Positions 1 through 4,845 of a stretch of 14,206 nucleotides of DNA are shown piece by piece. The stretch spans positions 16,240 through 30,445 of the forward strand of contig JADDPM010000004.1 of the NCBI GenBank assembly GCA_016781885.1. The letters are read 5' to 3'. Under the pieces are notes generated by a model. That model was not told the DNA's origin. It did no database searches and was given only the letters and a program-made list of their open reading frames with translations. Source of the DNA: Rubrobacter sp. Lineage in GTDB: Bacteria > Actinomycetota > Rubrobacteria > Rubrobacterales > Rubrobacteraceae. Both the position numbers and the translations under genes were made by a program. The stretch's first letter is position 1, and the number at the start of each line of letters is the position of its first letter.

Positions 1-1184
1 TCAACCGCGAGAAGTACAAGCCCCGCGGCGGCCCGGACGGCGGTCGCGGCGGGGACGGCGGGTCGGTGATCCTGCGCGCCACCGAAGACCTCCAGACCCT
101 CGAACCCTACGCCCACCGCAAACTCATAAAGGCCGAACGCGGCCGCCACGGCTCGGGCAACAACCGCTCCGGTGAGAAGGGCGCGGACGTGGTTATAGAC
201 GTGCCGGTTGGGACCCTCGTCCACGACGAAGACGGCCTGCTCGCAGATCTCTCCGAGCCGGGGCAGGAGTTCGTCGTGGCCCGGGGCGGGAGCGCGGGAC
301 GCGGCAACGCCTCCTTCGCCACCTCGACGAGGAGAGCCCCCGCTTTCAGGGAGAAGGGTCTCCCCGGCGAGGATAGGGAGGTCCGGTTGGAGTTGAGAGT
401 GCTCTCTGACGCGGGGCTCGTGGGGCTCCCCAACGCCGGCAAGTCATCGTTGCTAAGAGCCCTGAGCGCCGCCCGTCCGAAGGTCGGCGACTACCCGTTC
501 ACGACGCTTGCCCCGCAGTTGGGCGTGGTGGACGAGAAGACCTATCGGGAGCCCTTCGTCGTCGCCGACATACCCGGTCTCATCTCCGGGGCGAGCGAGG
601 GGCGGGGACTCGGGAACCGTTTCTTGAGGCACGTTGCTAGAGCGCGCTTCCTCGTGCTCGTCCTCGACGCCTCCGAGGACCCGGAGGGCGCGGAGGGAGC
701 CTTGCGGGCCGAGCTTTACCAGGCGGGGCTCTCTGAGAAGCCGACGTTCGTGATCCTCAACAAGATCGACATGCTAGATGACGAGCTCAGGGAGTACCTG
801 AGGGAGGCGTTCCCCGAGGCTATGCAGGTCTCCGCGCTCACCGGCGAGGGCGTCGGGGAGCTACGGGACCACCTCGAAGAGCGGCTCCGTTCCTTGACCG
901 AGCGGGAGCGTGTTGCGGTCAACGGGGGCGGCCCGGACGAGCATCGTGTCTTCCGGCCAACGTGGAAGGGCCTGCGCGTCGAGAGGGTCGGGGACGGGAC
1001 TTACGAGGTCTCAGGCGAGGGCGTCGAGCGCCTCGCGTTGCGCACCGACTGGGAGAGCCAGGAGGGTGTGGAGAACTTCCAGCGAGAGCTTGAGAAGAAG
1101 GGTGTCGTGGCGGCGCTCAGGAAGGCTGGGGCGGAGAGCGGCGATGAGGTCAGAATCGGCGAAGCGGAGTTCGATTATCAGTGA
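1..1184 (+). CDS. obg: Obg/CgtA family ribosome-assembly GTPase, 5' end outside the window
   Basis: Essential GTPase that acts in late 50S ribosome assembly and stress signalling. The reading frame is open from base 3 (NREKY, KPRGGPDGG), which matches the glycine-rich Obg fold; roughly 30 N-terminal residues lie left of the window. All G motifs are visible: G1 GLPNAGKSS, G2 FTTLAPQLG, G3 DIPGLISGAS, G4 NKID and G5 SALTGEG. The C-terminal part, from HRVFRPTWKGLRV to EAEFDYQ, is the OCT domain found in many Gram-positive Obg proteins. The ATG/GTG codons downstream of base 3, such as GTG 66, are internal and not the real start. nadD begins 10 bases after the stop, so the two are probably co-transcribed. 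Identification is secure from the motif series and from the neighbours. Confidence 0.97.
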   Translation, partial: NREKYKPRGGPDGGRGGDGGSVILRATEDLQTLEPYAHRKLIKAERGRHGSGNNRSGEKGADVVIDVPVGTLVHDEDGLLADLSEPGQEFVVARGGSAGRGNASFATSTRRAPAFREKGLPGEDREVRLELRVLSDAGLVGLPNAGKSSLLRALSAARPKVGDYPFTTLAPQLGVVDEKTYREPFVVADIPGLISGASEGRGLGNRFLRHVARARFLVLVLDASEDPEGAEGALRAELYQAGLSEKPTFVILNKIDMLDDELREYLREAFPEAMQVSALTGEGVGELRDHLEERLRSLTERERVAVNGGGPDEHRVFRPTWKGLRVERVGDGTYEVSGEGVERLALRTDWESQEGVENFQRELEKKGVVAALRKAGAESGDEVRIGEAEFDYQ

Positions 1185-1194
1185 GGGCGGTGGG

Positions 1195-1854
1195 GTGAGG
1201 AAGGTAGGTGTCTTCGGGGGGACCTTCGACCCTGTCCACCAGGGGCATATGGTTATCGCCGAGCAGGTAGCGGACACTCTGGGGCTCGATATCGTGATCT
1301 TTGTTCCCGGCGGCGTCCCCCCGCACAAGCCGCCCACGAGCGTCAAGGCGCCGGCTGAGGACCGTTTCAATATGGTCGAGGCAGCAGTCGCGGATAACGA
1401 GGGCTTCTGTGTGGATCGCGTGGAGATAGACGCCGGGAGGCCTATGCACAGCGTCGAGACGGTGCCGCTCGTCAAGGAGCGGTACGAGGGGGACGAGTGG
1501 TACTTCATTACGGGTGCGGATGAGGTCTCGAACCTCCTCTCCTGGAAGGAGCCCGATCAGCTGCTGGCGCAGACAGCGATGGTGGCGGCGACCCGTCCTG
1601 GTTACGACATCTCGAACCTGGACCACCTCGCCGATGCTTTAGAGAACTTCGAGAAGATAGTGCCCGTCGAGTGTACGCGGGTTGACGTCTCGGCGACCAG
1701 GATCAGGAGGATGCTTATGGAGGGTAAAAGCGTGAGGTACCTGGTACCGGACGGGGTGTTCGAAATAATTCATGACAGGGGGTTATACGGTGCGCATGAA
1801 GCACGGGAGAACCAAAGATCGGAGGAACGTTTGAGCGGGAGCAAGGAAGCGTGA
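1195..1854 (+). CDS. nadD: nicotinate-nucleotide adenylyltransferase
   Basis: Transfers AMP from ATP to nicotinate mononucleotide to form deamido-NAD, a central step of NAD biosynthesis in the cytosol. The 219-aa protein starts with the nucleotidyltransferase signature GGTFDPVHQGH (the H-x-G-H type active-site motif). It has the mid-protein GADEVSNLLSWKEPDQLL segment typical of NadD and the late VSATRIRR motif that corresponds to ISSTxIR. The GTG at 1195 is chosen because the family's first strand (RKVGVFGG) begins right there and GAGGGCGG lies just upstream; a longer open frame reaching into obg is a shadow. Its last bases overlap the rsfS start (GTGA), which indicates translational coupling. 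The charged tail after GLYGAH is longer than usual but unremarkable. Confidence 0.95.
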   Translation: MRKVGVFGGTFDPVHQGHMVIAEQVADTLGLDIVIFVPGGVPPHKPPTSVKAPAEDRFNMVEAAVADNEGFCVDRVEIDAGRPMHSVETVPLVKERYEGDEWYFITGADEVSNLLSWKEPDQLLAQTAMVAATRPGYDISNLDHLADALENFEKIVPVECTRVDVSATRIRRMLMEGKSVRYLVPDGVFEIIHDRGLYGAHEARENQRSEERLSGSKEA

Positions 1855-2252
1855 ACCGCGACGAGTCTATGGCCAGGCAAGTCGAGGAGGCCCAGAATGA
1901 GGGCCTGAACCTCACCCGGCACATGGCGGAGACGGCGGCGCAGGCCGCGACTGACATGTTCGCCAGAGACGTAGTGCTCATAGACTTGCGGGGGGTCGTC
2001 TCGTACACGGACTACTTCATCGTCGCGAGCGCCGAAACCGAGCGGCAGACGCGGCGTATCGTCGAGGAGGTCCTGGACAAGATGAGGGAGGAGGGTTACA
2101 GGCCCCGTGCGCGGCGCGTGGACGAGGGGTCGGCCTGGATCAGCCTCGACTTCCTCGACGTGGTCGTCCACGTCTTCACCGACGAGGCCCGCGACTACTA
2201 CCGCCTCGAGTCCCTCTGGCGCGCCGCCCCCCAGGAGCACTGGGAGGATTAA
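1851..2252 (+). CDS. rsfS: ribosome silencing factor RsfS (DUF143/YbeB family)
   Basis: RsfS binds ribosomal protein uL14 on the 50S subunit and blocks subunit joining when nutrients run low. The 133-aa product shows the family core: DVVLIDLRG, YTDYFIVASA, RQTRRIVEEV, then WISLDFLDVVVHVFTDEARDYYRLESLW, which is diagnostic. GTG 1851 overlaps the nadD stop by four bases and is preceded by GGGAG and AAGGA. ATG 1869 and ATG 1923 are in-frame alternatives; the N-terminal 25 residues before HMAETAAQAA are not conserved in the family, so the start is less sure than the identity. obg-nadD-rsfS is a common order in Gram-positive bacteria and ties NAD synthesis and ribosome biogenesis into one operon. 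Confidence 0.95.
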   Translation: MNRDESMARQVEEAQNEGLNLTRHMAETAAQAATDMFARDVVLIDLRGVVSYTDYFIVASAETERQTRRIVEEVLDKMREEGYRPRARRVDEGSAWISLDFLDVVVHVFTDEARDYYRLESLWRAAPQEHWED

Positions 2253-2271
2253 CGCGCCGTTCTACGGCACG

Positions 2272-2300
2272 TTGACACTCACCTATAGGGTGCCTATACT
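2272..2300 (+). promoter_or_regulatory. sigma70-type promoter for tRNA-Ala
   Basis: A perfect -35 TTGACA (2272-2277) and a TATACT -10 (2295-2300) are separated by exactly 17 bases. The predicted transcription start is about 2306-2308, only 7-9 bases upstream of the tRNA 5' end at 2315. It is one of the clearest promoters in the window and gives the tRNA a strong, independent transcript separate from the rsfS operon. Confidence 0.88.
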
Positions 2301-2314
2301 CTGAGGGTCTTTTT

Positions 2315-2390
2315 GGGGCCGTAGCTCAGCTGGGAGAGCGCCACGCTGGCAGCGTGGAGGTCAGGGGTTCGATCCCCCTCGGCTCCACCA
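2315..2390 (+). tRNA. tRNA-Ala (anticodon GGC), CCA encoded
   Basis: The 76-nt cloverleaf is complete. Acceptor GGGGCCG pairs with CGGCTCC (one G-T pair). The D arm is GCTC-AGCTGGGAGA-GC and the anticodon stem is CCACG/CGTGG around the loop CTGGCAG, giving anticodon GGC, which reads GCC alanine codons. The T arm is AGGGG-TTCGATC-CCCCT, the discriminator base is A and CCA is encoded. tRNA 3' ends are common integration targets, but I find no second copy of this 3' end elsewhere in the window, so an attachment role is not shown. Confidence 0.96.
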
Positions 2391-2416
2391 CTACAGGCTT
2401 GTGGGGAGCCTCCACT

Positions 2417-2860
2417 TTGCCGGGAGAGCACTTCGAGACCGCGAAGGGACGCCGGGAGGGCCCCCGGCCGCTTTCGTCCGGCTTCTTACGCAACCAAAAA
2501 CCTCGTATAATCGTTTGCATACTCATTATCGTATTCTTCGGGAGCGCTGCATACTACTCCTCTCACGCCTCCGAGTCCGCCCCCAGAACGGTCTACAGCA
2601 CCTCTCTCGACGAAGCGAAGCTAGAGGCGCAGACCCCGCTTCTGGTCAACATCAACACTGCCGACGCGAAGGAGCTGGACGAGTTACCGGGCGTCGGTCC
2701 CTCCACCGCCCAGAAGATAATCGAGCACCGTCGCCACAGGGGCAACTTCAAGAGCGTGGATGAGTTGGCGTCAGTTCAAAACAGCGAAAACCGGGAGTTG
2801 GCATTCCGCGCGCTGCTCTTCGACGGTGGTGCTGAGCGGTTAGAATGGGCGAGAGCTTAG
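2417..2860 (+). CDS. membrane-anchored helix-hairpin-helix (ComEA-like) protein
   Basis: The C-terminal two thirds form a ComEA-type tandem helix-hairpin-helix DNA-binding domain: LVNINTADAKELDELPGVG, then PSTAQKIIEHRRHRGNFKSV and DELASV. Before it lies a basic stretch (FLRNQKPR) and one hydrophobic segment (IIVCILIIVFFGSAAYY), so the protein is probably anchored in the membrane with the DNA-binding domain outside, as in ComEA of the DNA-uptake machinery. It lacks the SLBB domain of full-length ComEA. No ATG or GTG is available in frame between the tRNA and the TM segment. TTG 2417 is preferred because GGGGAG sits 8 bases upstream; TTG 2399 is an alternative. A TATAAT at 2506-2511 lies inside the frame. 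comEC, the usual neighbour, is not visible; the accessory element starts right after. Confidence 0.8.
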   Translation: MPGEHFETAKGRREGPRPLSSGFLRNQKPRIIVCILIIVFFGSAAYYSSHASESAPRTVYSTSLDEAKLEAQTPLLVNINTADAKELDELPGVGPSTAQKIIEHRRHRGNFKSVDELASVQNSENRELAFRALLFDGGAERLEWARA

Positions 2861-2872
2861 AGAAAGGAGGCG

Positions 2873-2911
2873 CGGCGCGGGCCGCTCCGCTAGAGTCTTG
2901 AGCCCGCGCCG
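2873..2911 (+). other. GC-rich inverted repeat between the ComEA-like gene and the element
   Basis: CGGCGCGGGC (2873-2882) pairs perfectly with GCCCGCGCCG (2902-2911) around a 19-base loop. No T-run follows on either strand, so it is not a canonical intrinsic terminator. It lies only 7 bases before the ATG of the next gene, in the place where a ribosome binding site would be expected. An apparently unused AAAGGAGG sits at 2863-2870. Confidence 0.55.
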
Positions 2912-2917
2912 AACTCA

Positions 2918-3868
2918 ATGGACAGTTTACACGAGCCGTCCGAGTACGAGGTCTGTGACGCTTGCACAACCCCCGCGCGGGAGCTTCGCAGGTACGCCGG
3001 TGATGCTATCTGCGAACGCTGTGAGGGACTGTTCACTGCCGTGCATGCTCTATTCGATAATAAGATAACGGATGAGGAAGAGATCGTTGGTACACTGGCT
3101 TTTGTTCAATTTGCTTTCCATCCAACCGTAGAGACGGCCAGCAATTACCGCCGCCTTGAAGTCGTTAAGATAGTGGATGAAGTACCAGTAATGCGCTTAC
3201 GGAAAATGGCGATACTTGTTGTAGCGCATGAGCGCAGCGATATCGCTAGAGCAGTAGATATAGAAGTGTTTTCTAGACACGCTGATCCTAGCGAAGTGTC
3301 CGCACTGTACGAGCGAACCCTCATGGAGCGCGGAATCCACTATGATCAATGCAGTGGCGGTGCTATCGCCTGGTCCATGCGAAACGCTTGTTTGACTATT
3401 ACAGTAAAGCCGGAGAAAGAACTGCATCCTGCTCGCGTTCCTTACTTTAAGGAGGAGTATTCGCGCGGACGCATCTACTCCTTCGCGCCGCCATCTTTGG
3501 TGCGAGACATATGCCGAACGCTACTAGGATCAGCGAATAAGAGAACGTTGTCGGGCTACGCCTACGCTTTAGGTGACCACGGCCGCTCTACTAAGATGAC
3601 TTCGGAGAAGACCATACTCGGATGCACGGCATGGCTTCTCGGTGAAAAAGACAAGTCTCAGAAGCCTAAAGTACAGCGTCCCCGAATAGCCCGTGTGCTG
3701 AACAATCACCTTCTCAAGCCTCTGGATAAACCTCTGCTGTCGGAAGACGGCTGGAGCCCTGAAGACACGATCTGGCGCGATGCGGCCAAAGTGTCTCAGC
3801 GTCTTATGCGCGTCGGTAGCTTTGTCCAGCTTTCCGACACGGAATCTTTTAAACAACACTTCGGCTAA
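2918..3868 (+). CDS. hypothetical protein with N-terminal Cys4 zinc-ribbon-like motif
   Basis: I do not recognise this 316-aa protein. Residues 13-35 hold two CxxC pairs (C13/C16 and C32/C35) typical of a treble-clef or zinc-ribbon knuckle; the rest is a mixed alpha/beta protein without membrane segments. A basic mid-C-terminal stretch (KDKSQKPKVQRPRIARVLNN) could contact nucleic acid. Base composition is clearly lower in GC than in obg or nadD, with many A/T-ending codons, which points to horizontal acquisition. No good ribosome binding site precedes ATG 2918; a GC hairpin occupies that place. It is the first gene of the accessory stretch and is separated from the replication operon by 44 bases, so it may be cargo or a regulator rather than a replication gene. 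Confidence 0.72.
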   Translation: MDSLHEPSEYEVCDACTTPARELRRYAGDAICERCEGLFTAVHALFDNKITDEEEIVGTLAFVQFAFHPTVETASNYRRLEVVKIVDEVPVMRLRKMAILVVAHERSDIARAVDIEVFSRHADPSEVSALYERTLMERGIHYDQCSGGAIAWSMRNACLTITVKPEKELHPARVPYFKEEYSRGRIYSFAPPSLVRDICRTLLGSANKRTLSGYAYALGDHGRSTKMTSEKTILGCTAWLLGEKDKSQKPKVQRPRIARVLNNHLLKPLDKPLLSEDGWSPEDTIWRDAAKVSQRLMRVGSFVQLSDTESFKQHFG

Positions 3869-3912
3869 ACGCCTGTTTAGAGAAACTTATCAGTTAAGCT
3901 CAATATGGGCTT

Positions 3913-4128
3913 GTGCCCAAAGAGCAGTACACACTCACCATTGGCCAAGCCGCTGAAGAACTCAATGTAAGCTCTAGCTGGCTGCGCTTCGGTGAAAGGC
4001 TCGGAGCACTGCCGTTAGCTCGCCGTACCCAGAGCGGCTGGCGCTACTACACGCTCGAAGACATCGAGCGGTTGCGTCGCCTTGGAGTTGGTGAACGCAA
4101 GCGCCGGCTTGAGGGCGGGCATGAGTAA
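3913..4128 (+). CDS. MerR-like / excisionase-type winged-helix DNA-binding protein
   Basis: The 71-aa product reads as a single wHTH unit. TIGQAAEELNVSSSWLRFGE gives the two HTH helices, then LPLARRTQSGWRYYTLEDIE provides the wing with the R-x-Y-x-x-x-D-I/L motif found in MerR and in excisionase or RDF proteins. There is no effector or dimerisation domain, so it is closer to a phage or plasmid regulator (Xis/AlpA-like or a copy-control repressor) than to a metal sensor. GTG 3913 is the only sensible start and its ribosome binding site is weak. It is the first gene of the tightly packed operon and overlaps the next one (ATG 4121, stop 4126-4128). The iterons inside the helicase gene are a possible target, but this is speculation. 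Confidence 0.82.
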   Translation: MPKEQYTLTIGQAAEELNVSSSWLRFGERLGALPLARRTQSGWRYYTLEDIERLRRLGVGERKRRLEGGHE

Positions 4129-4297
4129 CTCTCGCGTCGTATACACCCCACGCCCCGACGCCACCCCCGAAGCTGAAGCCAACGCCTTAGCGGCTGTCTA
4201 TCGGCTGATTCTCGCCAGTAAAAAGGCGGTCCCGCAACCGCCCCCGACGACGCGAAAAGTGAGAAAGAGGGAGGGAGGTAGACATGTAAACATCTAA
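4121..4297 (+). CDS. small hypothetical protein of actinobacterial mobile elements
   Basis: 58 residues starting with MSNSRVVYTPRPDATPEAEA, followed by the helix NALAAVYRLILASKKA and a basic, proline-rich tail. ATG 4121 has GAGGG five bases upstream and overlaps the end of the wHTH gene, which indicates coupling; a longer reading from 4082 lies inside that gene and is not used. From memory, short proteins with a YTPRPDATPEAE start are common beside replication or regulator genes of actinobacterial phages and integrative elements. Their function is unknown to me. Confidence 0.75.
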   Translation: MSNSRVVYTPRPDATPEAEANALAAVYRLILASKKAVPQPPPTTRKVRKREGGRHVNI

Positions 4298-4346
4298 TCA
4301 ATAAGTCATCAGGAATTGGCCATTAATGATTGAGAAAGAGGACTCA

Positions 4347-4787
4347 ATGACGGATATAGGCTTCGCGCCAAAAGAGGTAATCCCGCCGGAGGTGTGTCGG
4401 CTGGAGATCCTAGACGCCGACAAGAGCGACACCTACGGACCACAGATGTACCTCAAGCTGAAGGTCGTGGGCGGAGAGCACGACGGCCACCAGTTCAACG
4501 ACTACTCCAGTCGCGATGAGGACACCGGCCAGATAAAGCAAGGCTCCAAAGCCTGGAGCATCTTCGAGGCGTGTCTTGGGCGAGACTTCCACAAGAAGCC
4601 GGGCGTCTCTCTGAACAGCCTGGTCGGCAAGCAGTTCATGGGCCAGGTCACTCAGACCCGGACCGGCTCAAGAAACAAGGTGGAGTTCGGCACCATCGGC
4701 CCCGTACCGCCGGAGGAGAGGAATCAGACTCCCCAGCCGGACAAAGATGGCGACGATGAGGATACGTTCGACGACATCCCATTTTGA
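4347..4787 (+). CDS. SSB-like single-stranded DNA-binding protein
   Basis: The 146-aa protein has an OB-fold-like beta-rich core (VCRLEILDADKSDTYGPQM, YLKLKVVGGEHDGHQFNDY, LVGKQFMGQVTQTR) and ends in an acidic linker finishing with FDDIPF. That tip is the hallmark by which SSB proteins recruit replication and repair partners. The body is not a standard bacterial Ssb but resembles phage-encoded ssDNA-binding proteins of the DUF669-like kind; the exact family is not certain. ATG 4347 is chosen because GAAAGAGGA ends a few bases upstream; ATG 4326 adds MIEKEDS and lacks a ribosome binding site. The next gene, 58 bases downstream, encodes the PrimPol-helicase, so both probably act on the same replication fork. 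Confidence 0.85.
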   Translation: MTDIGFAPKEVIPPEVCRLEILDADKSDTYGPQMYLKLKVVGGEHDGHQFNDYSSRDEDTGQIKQGSKAWSIFEACLGRDFHKKPGVSLNSLVGKQFMGQVTQTRTGSRNKVEFGTIGPVPPEERNQTPQPDKDGDDEDTFDDIPF

Positions 4788-4800
4788 AGGGAGTAGGCAA

Positions 4801-4825
4801 CGGGGAGGGCTTCGCGTCCTCCCCG
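4801..4825 (+). promoter_or_regulatory. stem-loop in the leader of the PrimPol-helicase gene
   Basis: CGGGGAGG (4801-4808) pairs with CCTCCCCG (4818-4825); a GC/GT continuation closes a UUCG-like loop, giving a very stable hairpin of about 10 pairs. No T-run follows, so intrinsic termination is unlikely. It ends 6 bases before GAGGA (4832-4836), the likely ribosome binding site, and could set the ratio of SSB to helicase by RNA processing or translation control. Confidence 0.6.
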
Positions 4826-4845
4826 CTCCTTGAGGACTCTTGGAT

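Noticed and set aside
910..1194. Long open frame running from inside obg into nadD
   Set aside because: The part before 1195 is an Arg/Ser-rich shadow of obg; the NadD fold starts at 1195.
2361..2390. tRNA-Ala 3' end as an attachment site with a second copy to the right
   Set aside because: Only an 8-base match (CTCCACCA near 12690) was found; not enough for an attachment duplication.
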